Source: Vicinamibacterales bacterium (GTDB taxonomy: Bacteria > Acidobacteriota > Vicinamibacteria > Vicinamibacterales > UBA2999). From it: 64,000 bases of DNA. A program made the translations under genes and the position numbers. Below are positions 7,957-16,473 of the stretch, one piece after another. The stretch is from positions 62,001 through 126,000 of the forward strand of contig JAWKHS010000006.1 of the NCBI GenBank assembly GCA_041394705.1, in the 5' to 3' direction. Each line of letters opens with the position of its first letter. Position 1 is the stretch's first letter. A model generated the notes under the pieces. It saw nothing but the letters and a program-made list of their open reading frames with translations. It made no database searches and had not been told where the DNA came from.

Positions 7957-9882
7957 CTACGGCTCGAGCGGCGGGGCAGCGCCGGCCAGGAGCTCGCCGG
8001 GCCAGGGCGCATCCTGGACGGAAGACGCCGCGGGCGCCGGTCGCGGCAGCACCCGGTCGCAGAGGAACGCGCGCGTCTCGTCCAGCGTCACGCCGACGTG
8101 GCTGGCGCCGGCGTCGAGCAGCGACGCGGCGTCGTCGTCCCCGGGCTGGCTGCCCCACCGGCCGACGACGATGACGAGATCGGCCGAGCGCCGCCGGAGG
8201 CGCCGCACGAGCTGTCGCGAGCGGGCGGCCGGCGACGGCGGCAGGTCCGCGATGCAGACCACGTCGATGGCCTGCTCCACCGCCCACTCGGGCACCTCCG
8301 ACGCCAGCAGCGTGGAGCGGCAGTCGATGGCGACGGGGAGGTCGTCCACCATCCGCGTGAACGCGTCGAGCGCCAGATCGTCGAGCCGGTCGTTCATGCC
8401 GTACCCGAGCATCCGGGTCGTGGGCTCCGGAGGCGCCGTCGGGACGCCGGCGTCGGCCTCGCGGATGCGCCGGGCGGCGTCGGCCATCATCTCGCGCGCC
8501 GCCGTGACGAGCGCGGCCTGCGCGTCGGCGTCGATCTTGCCCTCCAGACGATCCATCTCCGCGTACGTGAGGGCGGGCACGATGAGGGCGTCGTAGACGG
8601 AACGCGGCGGGTGCGCGGCCACGTGCGCCCCGACCAGGTCCGAGGCCTCGCCCAGATCGCGCGCGAGCAGCCGCTGGTAGAAGGCGTGCGAAGGCGACAG
8701 CGCCGGCGTGTCGGACATGAGGGTGGCGAGGTACTCGAGCCCGCGGACGTGCTTGCCGATGACGACGAGGCACACCGTGAGCGGGATCGCCATCACCAGT
8801 CCCACCGGTCCCCACAGCCAGGTCCAGAACGTCGCCGCCACGAGCAGGCCCACCTGCGACACCCCGGCCGCGCCGGCGTACAGCACCGTCTCGAGCACCA
8901 GATTCGTGAAGAGCTCGAGCGCCAGCATCAGCGCCGCCACCTGCACCGGGTTCCGCCAGCCGTCGCTGGCGGCCACGGCGATGAGGATGGGTGCGGCCGC
9001 GCCGATGAGGGGGCCCACGTAGGGCACCAAGCGGAGGACGGCGCCGAGCGCGCCCCAGACCACCGGATAGGGCACGTCGAGCCACCAGAGCCCCAGGCCC
9101 GCCACGAGGCCGTAGATCGCGTTGACGAGCATCTGCATCAGCAGCTGCCGGGCCACGCGTGATCCGGCCTCGTCGAGCGCGCGCGTCGCCAGCGCCACGT
9201 GGCCACGGCCCGCCAGCTCCACGATCCGGTCGCGCAGATCGCGCCGCTCGAGCAGCATGAAGATCACGAGCGCGACGACGAGGCCTGCGGACGCCGCCAG
9301 TCCCATCACCGGGCCCAGCATGCCGAACGGCGAATGGTCCACGGCCGGCTCGGCCACCACGACCCTGCTCGCGCGGCTCTTGTCGGCGGCGCGGCCCAGG
9401 TCGTGCTGCACCGTGTCGATGGTCTTCTGCAGCTCGCCCACCGTGCCCCCGCGGCTCGCCGTCTGCAGTTGCGCGAGCCTGGTGACGAGCGTCGTGCGAT
9501 ACCGGGGGAGCTCCTTGGCGACGCCGTCGAGCTGCCGCAGCAGCACCCACCCGGCGCCGACGAGCAGTGCGAACACCACGGCCACGGCGCCGAGCACCGC
9601 CGGCACGCGGCCGATGCGGCGCTCGAGCCAGGCCACCGGCGGCGACATCACGAACGTGAGGAGGGCCGCCAGCGCGATGGGCACGAGGAACTCGCGCGCC
9701 AGCGCCAGCGTCGCGACGACCGCCAGGGTGCCGAGCACCGAGATCCACGTGGCGGTCGTGCTCGTGCTGCGGGCCGCCGCGGCGGAGGCCGCGCGGGCCG
9801 GCGAGGACGCGGCGGACGGACGGCCGCGGGGACGGCGCCCCTCGCGGGCGGTCTCGCCGGCGGACTCTCGCTCGCGCGCCAT
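7957..9882 (-). CDS. AI-2E family transporter with long C-terminal domain
   Basis: Encodes 641 residues. Residues about 55-400 form the AI-2E/YdiK-type permease, with around eight membrane segments, the family signature GPLIGAAAPILIAV, and GLWWLDVPYPVVWG before it. The remaining 240 residues are soluble. They start with the SHAFYQRLLARD segment seen in long family members and end in a Rossmann-like domain (VVCIADLPPS, DLVIVVGRWG, GASHVGVTLDE) that resembles a B12-binding fold but lacks its histidine. Family members export quorum signals, sodium or unknown small molecules. It lies 18 nt after the phytochrome gene, so it is probably the last gene of that operon. Confidence 0.86.
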   Translation of the reverse strand: MARERESAGETAREGRRPRGRPSAASSPARAASAAAARSTSTTATWISVLGTLAVVATLALAREFLVPIALAALLTFVMSPPVAWLERRIGRVPAVLGAVAVVFALLVGAGWVLLRQLDGVAKELPRYRTTLVTRLAQLQTASRGGTVGELQKTIDTVQHDLGRAADKSRASRVVVAEPAVDHSPFGMLGPVMGLAASAGLVVALVIFMLLERRDLRDRIVELAGRGHVALATRALDEAGSRVARQLLMQMLVNAIYGLVAGLGLWWLDVPYPVVWGALGAVLRLVPYVGPLIGAAAPILIAVAASDGWRNPVQVAALMLALELFTNLVLETVLYAGAAGVSQVGLLVAATFWTWLWGPVGLVMAIPLTVCLVVIGKHVRGLEYLATLMSDTPALSPSHAFYQRLLARDLGEASDLVGAHVAAHPPRSVYDALIVPALTYAEMDRLEGKIDADAQAALVTAAREMMADAARRIREADAGVPTAPPEPTTRMLGYGMNDRLDDLALDAFTRMVDDLPVAIDCRSTLLASEVPEWAVEQAIDVVCIADLPPSPAARSRQLVRRLRRRSADLVIVVGRWGSQPGDDDAASLLDAGASHVGVTLDETRAFLCDRVLPRPAPAASSVQDAPWPGELLAGAAPPLEP

Positions 9883-9900
9883 CGTCGTGTCGGCCGCGCC

Positions 9901-12597
9901 TCAGCGCAGCGGGTTCACCGACGCCAGCGACGCGACGACGGCCAGGATCTCCACCGGCTCCACGGGCTTCGGCACGTGCACCTGGAAGCCGCTGACCAGC
10001 GCGCGGGTACGGTCCTCGATGCGGGCGTAGGCGGTCAGGGCCACGGCGGGCGTCCGTCCCCCCCGCTCGGCCGGGCGCCGTCGGACCGCCGTCATGAACT
10101 GGTAGCCGTCCATCTCCGGCATGCCGATGTCGGAGACGAGAACGTCGGGCACGAACGAGTCCATCAACGCCAGCGCGTCGGCCGCCGACCCGGCGGTCCG
10201 CACGTTCGCGCGGCAGCCCGCGAACACCGTCTGCAGGAGGTCGCGGGCGTCGGGCTCGTCGTCCACCACGAGCACCTTCAGATCCTTGAGGCCCGGCGGA
10301 CATCCGAGGCCCGGCGGCGTCGAGGCGCCGTGCGGGGCCGCCACCTCGCGCCGCATCGCGATCGAAAGTGGCAGCCTGATGCTGAAGGTGGCGCCGCGGC
10401 CGATGCCGTCGCTCAGCGCCGCGATCGATCCCCCGTGCATCTCCACGATCTGGCGCGCGATGGCGAGACCCAGGCCCAGGCCGCCGGTGCGCCGCGCGGT
10501 GCTCACGTCGGCCTGCCGGAAGCGCTCGAACACGTGCGGGAGGAACTCGGGGTCGATGCCCTGGCCCGTGTCGGCGACGCTCACGTCCACCGACGACTCG
10601 CGCCGCTCGACCAGCACCTGCACGCGGCCCTGGCGCGGCGTGAACTTGACGGCGTTGGACAGGAGGTTCGTCAGGACCTGCACCAGCCGGCCGGCATCGC
10701 CCATGACCGCGGCGGTGGAGTCCATGGTGGTCTGCAGGCGCAGGTCCTTCGACGCGGCGGCCGGGCGCACCGTCTCGATCGCCTGGTCGACCACGGCCGC
10801 GATGAGCACGGCCTCCACGTTCAGCGTGAGCTTGCCGGACATGATCCGGCTCACGTCCAGGAGGTCCTCGATGAGCTTGGCCTGCGCGCGGGCGTTGCGT
10901 TCGATGGTGGCCAGCGCGCGCTGCCGCTGCTCGGCGTCGATCGACCCGGTCTGCAGCAGCCGGAGCCAGCCCAGCATGCCGTTGAGGGGCGTCCGCAGCT
11001 CGTGACTGACCGTCGAGATGAACTCGTCCTTGGCGCGGTCGGCCGCCTCCAGCCGCGCGTTCATCGTCCGGAGCTCGACGGCCCGTTCCCGGAACTTTCC
11101 GAGCAGCAGCGTGCGCAGGCGTTCGGCGGCTTCGACCTGCCACGGCTCCCAGGGGAGCGAACGGCCGCGCACCACCTCGCGCCACAGCGCAAAGGACCCG
11201 CGCGGGGACAGGCGCGGCGCGCCCGAGGCGTCGGGCACCACGCTGCCGTGCGCGCGCGGATCGCCGCCCCAGTGCACGACCCGTTCGGTGGCCTGCCGGA
11301 ACCACAGGATGAATTCGCCGAACTCCCGCGAGATGTCCACGGCGAGGACGCCCGCCGCGGTGTCGTCCCAGTGCGCGGTGGCCGGCATGTGGTCGCTGAG
11401 GCGGTCGGTCGTGAACGTGCCCTGGATGCCCGGCTGGCTCAGGAAGTGGACCAGCTGACGGATGCGCAGCTCCCCGGGCGTGCGGCCGATCTCGGCCACG
11501 CGGCCCTCGTACACGACGGCGGCGCCGCTGGCGTCGGTGAGCGCGAGCATCGCGGGATCCATCAGTCCCGCCGGGATCGACGGCGCCGTGGCCACGGCGC
11601 TCACCACGTCGGCCTGCGCGCGGTGGGTGGCCAGTGTCCGCGCCGTCGTCTCCTGGGCGTCGAGGCGGGCCAGGTGCCAGGACATCATCTGCCCGAGGTA
11701 CTCGCACGTCTCGCGGGTGACGTACGGGACCCGGCGCGGGCCGCTGTAGTGGTGACAGGCGATGAGGCCGATCAGCCGGTCGCGGTAGATGAGCGACACC
11801 GACATCGACGCGGTCACGCCCATGTTCTGGAGGTACTGCACGTGTATCGGCGACACGCTGCGGAGCACCGCGAAGCTCAGGTCCAGCGGGCTTCCGGTGA
11901 CGGGGTTGACGACCGGGCTGAGTGCGACCGGGGTGTAGCCGACGTCGGGGATGATCCGCAGCCAGTTGAGCTCGTACAGGCGCCGCGCCTGCGCCGGGAT
12001 GTCGGCGGCGGGATAGTGCAGGCCCTTGAACGGCTCCAGCCGATCGTCGCGGGCCTCGGCCTCGACGCGGCCGTTCCAGTCGGCGTCGAAGCGGTAGATC
12101 ATCACCCGGTCGAAGGCGGTCAGCTCGCGGACCTCGCGCGCACAGAGATCGAGCAGCGCGTCGATGTCCGTGGCCTGCTGGAAGCGGCGTACCGAGCGCC
12201 GCACCCGCGGGTCCCATCCCGAGAACTGGTGGTCGGCCGGCTCGAACTCCACGATGACCGGACCGGCGGCGCCCTGCCGGTGGATGAGCGCGTCGTAGCG
12301 CCGGCCGCTCGCGGCCACGACGCCGATCGGGTTCAGGTCGCGCGGAAAGCCCTGCGCGCCTGCCTGCGTGAAGAGTTCGGCCGACGGGGCCATCAGCCAC
12401 GACGTGAGGTCCGTACCGAGCACGGCGCCGGGCGCCCGATCCAGGAACGACTCCACGTTGGCGCTCACCTGCGTCACGACGAAGTCGTCCTGACAGGCGG
12501 CCAGCAGGCCGTGTCCCTGGATGGCGCCCGGAATGTGGATCGGCTCGCGATCGCAGTTCGCCAGCGTGAGGGGTTCCCTGGCGAGGTCGTCCTTCAC
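9901..12597 (-). CDS. bphP: Bacteriophytochrome hybrid histidine kinase
   Basis: An 898-residue red/far-red light receptor kinase. The biliverdin-binding cysteine is Cys15, in ANCDREPIHIPGAIQGHG. A PAS domain is followed by a GAF domain with YPAADIPAQARRLY (PASDIP motif, one change) and a PHY domain with the tongue PRGSF and WREVVRGRSLPW. HisKA has the acceptor His near 532 (TVSHELRTPLNG), then a HATPase domain with GGLGLGLAI, and a C-terminal receiver with Asp near 823 (VSDIGMPEMDG). The start is GTG at 12597, overlapping the heme oxygenase stop by 4 bp. Context makes it the light input of a phosphorelay whose chromophore is supplied by its own operon. Confidence 0.95.
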   Translation of the reverse strand: MKDDLAREPLTLANCDREPIHIPGAIQGHGLLAACQDDFVVTQVSANVESFLDRAPGAVLGTDLTSWLMAPSAELFTQAGAQGFPRDLNPIGVVAASGRRYDALIHRQGAAGPVIVEFEPADHQFSGWDPRVRRSVRRFQQATDIDALLDLCAREVRELTAFDRVMIYRFDADWNGRVEAEARDDRLEPFKGLHYPAADIPAQARRLYELNWLRIIPDVGYTPVALSPVVNPVTGSPLDLSFAVLRSVSPIHVQYLQNMGVTASMSVSLIYRDRLIGLIACHHYSGPRRVPYVTRETCEYLGQMMSWHLARLDAQETTARTLATHRAQADVVSAVATAPSIPAGLMDPAMLALTDASGAAVVYEGRVAEIGRTPGELRIRQLVHFLSQPGIQGTFTTDRLSDHMPATAHWDDTAAGVLAVDISREFGEFILWFRQATERVVHWGGDPRAHGSVVPDASGAPRLSPRGSFALWREVVRGRSLPWEPWQVEAAERLRTLLLGKFRERAVELRTMNARLEAADRAKDEFISTVSHELRTPLNGMLGWLRLLQTGSIDAEQRQRALATIERNARAQAKLIEDLLDVSRIMSGKLTLNVEAVLIAAVVDQAIETVRPAAASKDLRLQTTMDSTAAVMGDAGRLVQVLTNLLSNAVKFTPRQGRVQVLVERRESSVDVSVADTGQGIDPEFLPHVFERFRQADVSTARRTGGLGLGLAIARQIVEMHGGSIAALSDGIGRGATFSIRLPLSIAMRREVAAPHGASTPPGLGCPPGLKDLKVLVVDDEPDARDLLQTVFAGCRANVRTAGSAADALALMDSFVPDVLVSDIGMPEMDGYQFMTAVRRRPAERGGRTPAVALTAYARIEDRTRALVSGFQVHVPKPVEPVEILAVVASLASVNPLR

Positions 12598-13253
12598 CGC
12601 GGCACGCCTTCCCTGTCGAGCGCGAGGCCGAACGCGGTGAAGAGCGCCACGGCCACGGCGGCGACGTGGCGGCGGACCATCGCGTCGTGGGCGCCTCCGA
12701 AGACGACGAGGGCGTCGGTGAACCGCGTCCACATCGGGCCGAGGTCCGGGCCGTAGAGACGCGCATACGACGTCGGCGTGGCCGGACCCGCGTCGCGCCC
12801 GAACAGCCGCCGGGCGATGACCTCGCCGCCGAGATGCGACCCCAGCAGGACGTAGGCCGCGCCGAAGGCGTCGGCCGCGGACTCGATGACGGGCAGGGCG
12901 GGCCACGGCTCGGCCAGCGATGACCCGAGCAGCTCGAGATCGTGCGCGAGGCGCGCCCGCCGCTCCCCGGCCCGCTCGCGGACGACGAGCGGCCCCAGGT
13001 GGATCGCGAGCGGCAGCTCGAGCGGCAGGGCGATGGCGCTGGTCGCGCGAAGGAACGCGGTGTAGCGGGCCTGGGCCATCGGCGCGCCGTCGGGCTGCAG
13101 GCGCGCGTCCAGCGCGTCGTGCAGGCTGCCGGTGTGCGCGCGGACCAGGTACAACAGGTGTTCGGGCTCGGACGAGGACATGGCCGGGCGGTGCAGGGGC
13201 GGCGCCGCCGCGTCGCTCACGGCAATCGAGGGGCCGCGGGTGTGCGCGCTCAT
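12594..13253 (-). CDS. bphO: Heme oxygenase (biliverdin-producing)
   Basis: A 219-residue heme oxygenase-like protein. It opens heme to biliverdin IX-alpha, the chromophore of the neighbouring phytochrome. Visible features are the all-helical fold, the N-terminal segment AHTGSLHDALDARL carrying the likely proximal His ligand, and the distal-helix signature LLGSHLGGEVIARRL. Short bacterial BphO proteins have this length. ATG at 13253 overlaps the upstream stop by 4 bp, and its own stop overlaps the phytochrome GTG by 4 bp, so all three are translationally coupled. The pairing with bphP is the strongest support for the assignment. Confidence 0.9.
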   Translation of the reverse strand: MSAHTRGPSIAVSDAAAPPLHRPAMSSSEPEHLLYLVRAHTGSLHDALDARLQPDGAPMAQARYTAFLRATSAIALPLELPLAIHLGPLVVRERAGERRARLAHDLELLGSSLAEPWPALPVIESAADAFGAAYVLLGSHLGGEVIARRLFGRDAGPATPTSYARLYGPDLGPMWTRFTDALVVFGGAHDAMVRRHVAAVAVALFTAFGLALDREGVPR

Positions 13254-13780
13254 GGGCGGACCTCCTGGGCGGCGCGGTCGGAGGCGCGACGGCGCAGCCG
13301 CGCACGCGCGGCCGACGCTTCGGCGCGGTCCAGGAGCGTCACCGCGTCGTCGCCGTGCGCGGGATAGACGGCCAGTCCGACCGGCGGTGGCATGCCGTCC
13401 GGGGTCGGGAGCGCCCGGACGCGCCTGACGAGCTGCTCCGCCTCGGCGGGATGGCCCATCCCGGACACCACGATCACGACGGCCTCGCCCACGTGGAAGA
13501 GGCGATCGGTGGTGCGCAGGCGGCGCTGCAACCAGGTGTCCGGGCGTGCGGCCGAGGCGTCGGGCCACGCGCGATCGGACGGGGCCGAGAGGTCGACCAC
13601 GCACACGGCGGCGCGCATGCCGTGCGGACGCGCCAGTCCGAGTGCCGCGTCGATGGCGCGCAGGGCCGGCGTGCGGTCGGAGGGTCCGGCCGTCGAGGCC
13701 AGGGCGGCGACGGCCTGCGCGGGATGCGGAGGCGCCGCGAGCGTGAGGAATTCGCTGAGGGCGTCGGTGAGAAGTGCCAC
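13250..13780 (-). CDS. Degenerate GGDEF-like protein, first gene of phytochrome operon
   Basis: A 176-residue protein whose C-terminal half follows the pattern of a GGDEF (diguanylate cyclase) domain: LRTTDRLFHVGEAVVIVVSG where the GGDEF loop would be, then VGLAVYPAHGDDAVTLLDRA, the usual IGVA-P-DG-LL-A segment. The catalytic loop itself is absent (HVGEA), so cyclase activity is unlikely; it may bind a nucleotide or act as a partner protein. I prefer GTG at 13780 because the sigma-54 promoter at 13806-13821 would start transcription near 13795. An ATG at 13903 is possible but would overlap the divergent gene. It overlaps the heme oxygenase gene by 4 bp. Confidence 0.7.
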   Translation of the reverse strand: MALLTDALSEFLTLAAPPHPAQAVAALASTAGPSDRTPALRAIDAALGLARPHGMRAAVCVVDLSAPSDRAWPDASAARPDTWLQRRLRTTDRLFHVGEAVVIVVSGMGHPAEAEQLVRRVRALPTPDGMPPPVGLAVYPAHGDDAVTLLDRAEASAARARLRRRASDRAAQEVRP

Positions 13781-13805
13781 GGGATACCTGCCTGCCCCCG
13801 GAAGG

Positions 13806-13821
13806 AGCAAGGCGTGTACCC
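13806..13821 (-). promoter_or_regulatory. Sigma-54 promoter of phytochrome operon
   Basis: On the minus strand GGGTACACGCCTTGCT has GG-N10-GC and a perfect TTGCT at -12; the -24 box is GGGTAC rather than TGGCAC. Predicted transcription start is near 13795, 15 nt before GTG 13780. Confidence 0.65.
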
Positions 13822-13840
13822 GATCGCACTCGCCCGAGGT

Positions 13841-13856
13841 GGGTGCCCCGTTACCC
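13841..13856. promoter_or_regulatory. GGGT...ACCC imperfect inverted repeat
   Basis: GGGTGCCCCGTTACCC has outer arms GGGT/ACCC and a half-site (CCGTTACCCA) nearly identical to sites at 25438 and 18460. It sits 20 bp upstream of the -24 box of the phytochrome operon, and also upstream of the divergent AsmA-like gene. Candidate activator or repressor site. Confidence 0.4.
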
Positions 13857-13872
13857 AGGAAGAGTAGCCGGC

Positions 13873-15600
13873 GTGCCACGACGAGCGCCCGCGAGGCGGA
13901 CATCGCACGTCGACGCGCCACGCACTGCGCGCGCGACCGCGCTCGCCGCCTCGCGGCCGTGGCACGCGCGGTGCACCGCGGAGCGCGTGGTCCGGCTCTT
14001 CGCGCCCGATGCCCCGCTGGCGACCGACACGACCGGGCGCCCCTCTCGTTCGCGCCGCCGCGCCTGGACCTGGGTCGCGGCCGCCGCGACGGCCGCCGCG
14101 CTCGCGGCTGCGGGCCTGCGGTGGATCGAGGCCCTGGACGACCGGCTCCACGCGGAGCTCGAGTCGTGGCTCTCGGACAGGCTCGCAAGCGACGTCCGCG
14201 TCGAGGACGTGGCCATCTCGCTCTTCCCGCGCGTCCAGGTGCGGGCGCGCGGGCTCACCCTCCGCATCCCGAACCGGCCAGACCTGCCGCCCTTCGTGCG
14301 GGTCGGCACGTGGTCGGGCAGCGGCGAACTCAGCCGCCTGGGCATCCGGCACTTCGACGAGGTGCGCTTGACCGACGTCACCGTCACCGTGCCGCCGCGG
14401 CGGCTGGCGGACTTTCGATCGGGCCGCCCCGCGGCGCCGCCGGGCCGGCCGCATCGCCGCCCGCCGGCCATCCAGGTGGATCGCCTGACCGCCGATGCGG
14501 TCGTCGTGGTGGTGATGCCCCGCGACGACGCGAAGGAGCCGCACATCTGGGACATCCGCGACCTGCGCATGGATCCCTTCAGCTTCGACCTCGCGAGCCC
14601 GTTCTCGGCCACGGTGGACACCCCGCTGCCAGACGATCGCGCCGTCGTCACGGGCACGGCGGGCCCGTGGCCCCGCGACGACTTCCACGATCTGCCGCTC
14701 TCGGGCGAATACGTGCTTCGGGGCCGGCTGGACGGCGTCCGGGGTCTGCGCGGCGACCTGACGGTGCGCGGACGGGCGCTCGGCACGCTGGACCGCCTGG
14801 CCACCGTAGGCACGGCCACCTCCACGGCCAGCGGCTTTGCCAGCGCGGAGAGCGGCGCGCTGCCGCTGACGGTGGACTACGAGGCCCTCGTGGACGCCAC
14901 CAACAGCGACGTCCGGCTCACGCGCGTGGATGCGCACGCCGGCGCGGCCGTCCTCTCGGCGAGCGGGCACGTGGACCGCGCGCGCGGCGCCACGGTCCGC
15001 CACGTCAGCCTGCACGTGACCTCGCCGCAGGACTCGGAGGCCGCCGACGTGCTGCGCCTGCTCGTGGACGGCCGGCGGCCGCCGGCGCGGGGGCGCCTGG
15101 CGATGGACGTCGCCCTGGATCTGGCCCCCGAGGAGGCGGACGTCCTGGACCGGCTCAGGATCGAGGGGACGTTCGACCTGCGCGACGCCCGCTTCCTGAA
15201 CGCCCGCGTGCAGGGCACGCTCGACGAGATGTCCGCGCGAGGTCTCGGCCGGCCGGAGGCCGCCGGCACGGCGGTCCGCGCGGACCTGCGAGGGCGGCTC
15301 GTGCTGGACGATCGGGCCCTGCGGCTGTCGCACGTGCAGCTCGCCGTGCCGGGCGCCGCGCTCGACGGCGCCGGGCGCTACTCGCTGCGTGCGCAGACGC
15401 TGGACTTCCGGGGTGTCACCCGCCTCGACGCCCGGCTCTCGGACACGCAGCGCGGCTGGCGCCGGTGGGCCCTCAAGCCGTTCGACTTCCTGCTGGCGAA
15501 GCGCGGCGCCGGGACGCGCGTCGTCGTCGACGTCCGCGGCACGCGAACGGCGCCGGTCGTCGACGTGGACCTGGGCGCGAGCCTCCGCGGCGTGCGCTGA
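13873..15600 (+). CDS. AsmA-like membrane-anchored protein
   Basis: About 575 residues. After an Arg-rich N-terminus there is one membrane segment (near WTWVAAAATAAALAAAGLRW, residues about 58-80), then a long periplasmic region with the AsmA/DUF748 pattern: VRVEDVAISLFPRVQVRARG at its start and repeated beta-strand units with ends such as LDGAGRYSLRAQTLDFRG. AsmA-like proteins bridge the envelope and are implicated in lipid transport and outer-membrane assembly. The start is uncertain: I chose GTG at 13873 with AGGAAG upstream; no in-frame ATG is close. It is divergent from the phytochrome operon with 92 bp between. Confidence 0.75.
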   Translation: MPRRAPARRTSHVDAPRTARATALAASRPWHARCTAERVVRLFAPDAPLATDTTGRPSRSRRRAWTWVAAAATAAALAAAGLRWIEALDDRLHAELESWLSDRLASDVRVEDVAISLFPRVQVRARGLTLRIPNRPDLPPFVRVGTWSGSGELSRLGIRHFDEVRLTDVTVTVPPRRLADFRSGRPAAPPGRPHRRPPAIQVDRLTADAVVVVVMPRDDAKEPHIWDIRDLRMDPFSFDLASPFSATVDTPLPDDRAVVTGTAGPWPRDDFHDLPLSGEYVLRGRLDGVRGLRGDLTVRGRALGTLDRLATVGTATSTASGFASAESGALPLTVDYEALVDATNSDVRLTRVDAHAGAAVLSASGHVDRARGATVRHVSLHVTSPQDSEAADVLRLLVDGRRPPARGRLAMDVALDLAPEEADVLDRLRIEGTFDLRDARFLNARVQGTLDEMSARGLGRPEAAGTAVRADLRGRLVLDDRALRLSHVQLAVPGAALDGAGRYSLRAQTLDFRGVTRLDARLSDTQRGWRRWALKPFDFLLAKRGAGTRVVVDVRGTRTAPVVDVDLGASLRGVR

Positions 15601-15624
15601 ACGCGACCCGCCCGTACGCGCCAC

Positions 15625-15655
15625 GGGCGCGAGAGCCGCGCCGGCTCCCGCGCCC
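15625..15655. terminator. Stem-loop between convergent genes
   Basis: GGGCGCGAGAGCC and GGCTCCCGCGCCC pair over 13 positions with one mismatch and a 5-nt loop, 24 bp after the AsmA-like gene and facing the ferritin-like gene. No T-run follows, as is common in GC-rich genomes. Confidence 0.5.
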
Positions 15656-15710
15656 GGTTGAGGTCACGCCGCGCGCCAGCACGGGACGCGGCCGGCGCGC
15701 TGGCGCCGCG

Positions 15711-16187
15711 TCAGGCCTTGTTGACCGACGTCACCGCGAGATGCGTCAGCGTGTGGTTGGCCTTCTTCTCCTGGTCGAGAATGCCGGTCAGGAGCTCGTG
15801 GGCCTCCGTGTGGCCGAGCGCCTTCGCCCACTCGCGCAGCGTGCCGTAGCGGGCGATCTCGTAGTGCTCGATCGCCTGGCAGCAGCCGATCACGGCGGCG
15901 TTCCTGGCCGCCGCGCCCTTGGCGTCGTCGATGACGCCGTCGCACTCCTTGATGAGGCCTTCGATGGCGTCGCACTTCTCGCCGGACGGCTCCTCGCCGA
16001 CCGACTCGAACACGCGAGCGAGCGCCTCGATCTGGCCGCGCGTCTCCTCCAGGTGGTGCTCGAGCGCGGTCTTGAGGTCCTTGGACGACACGGCCGAGAT
16101 CACGTTCGGCAGCGCCTTGGTGATGGCGTGCTCGGCGAAGTAGACGTCCTGCAGGGTGTGGTGGAATGCGTCGCTCAGCGTCTTCAT
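15711..16187 (-). CDS. YciE-type ferritin-like protein (DUF892)
   Basis: 158 residues of the DUF892/YciE family, a four-helix ferritin-like fold. The typical opening MKTLSDAFHHTLQDVYFAEH, the EHHLEETRGQIEALARVFE helix and AAVIGCCQAIEHYEIARYGTL are present, with Glu and His residues at the usual di-metal positions. Family members are induced by osmotic and oxidative stress; the exact reaction is not known. ATG at 16187 is preceded by GGAGG and overlaps the upstream stop by 4 bp. It is the last gene of a three-gene operon with a 93-residue protein and an outer-membrane barrel. Confidence 0.9.
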   Translation of the reverse strand: MKTLSDAFHHTLQDVYFAEHAITKALPNVISAVSSKDLKTALEHHLEETRGQIEALARVFESVGEEPSGEKCDAIEGLIKECDGVIDDAKGAAARNAAVIGCCQAIEHYEIARYGTLREWAKALGHTEAHELLTGILDQEKKANHTLTHLAVTSVNKA

Positions 16188-16465
16188 GATCCCTCCAGGG
16201 TGACGAAGGAAGGTCCGGCGGCTCCGTCGCGCGGACGGAACCGCCGGGAGTGGACGAAACGAATGGTCCCGCGGGGCGGCAGCGGCTCCGGCGCCGCCGC
16301 GGCGCGGACCGGCGGCCCCAGCGCCCGCCACGTCCGCTCGCGCGCCTGGGCGTCCAGGCGCACGCGGTCGCGATCGCTCACGGGGCGCGCGCCGCGCACC
16401 ACCTCGCCGGGGTCGTCCGCCACGATGCAGGCGACGTTCACGGTCCGCACGTAGCCGAGGGACAT
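16184..16465 (-). CDS. Small hypothetical protein in ferritin-like operon
   Basis: 93 residues, no family recognised. It is hydrophilic and Arg-rich, with no signal peptide or membrane segment; the centre reads VSDRDRVRLDAQARERTWRAL and may be helical. Support for a real gene is the AGGAGG at ideal distance before ATG 16465, the 8-nt gap after the outer-membrane protein stop, and the 4-bp ATGA overlap with the ferritin-like gene. Confidence 0.6.
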   Translation of the reverse strand: MSLGYVRTVNVACIVADDPGEVVRGARPVSDRDRVRLDAQARERTWRALGPPVRAAAAPEPLPPRGTIRFVHSRRFRPRDGAAGPSFVTLEGS

Positions 16466-16473
16466 GGCGCCTC

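Noticed and set aside
9199..12756. Long plus-strand open frame (1185 codons) opposite bphP
   Set aside because: Antisense shadow of the phytochrome gene; composition is His/Arg/Asp-rich with no family features.
7805..12766. Very long open frame (1653 codons) on the minus strand, offset from the transporter and phytochrome frames
   Set aside because: Its translation is Arg/Pro/Ala-rich without domains and overlaps bphP and the AI-2E gene in another frame; it is a by-product of high GC.
13840..13855. TGGGTGCCCCGTTACC as a plus-strand sigma-54 promoter for the AsmA-like gene
   Set aside because: It lacks GC at -12 and has a poor -24 box; it fits the inverted-repeat motif better.
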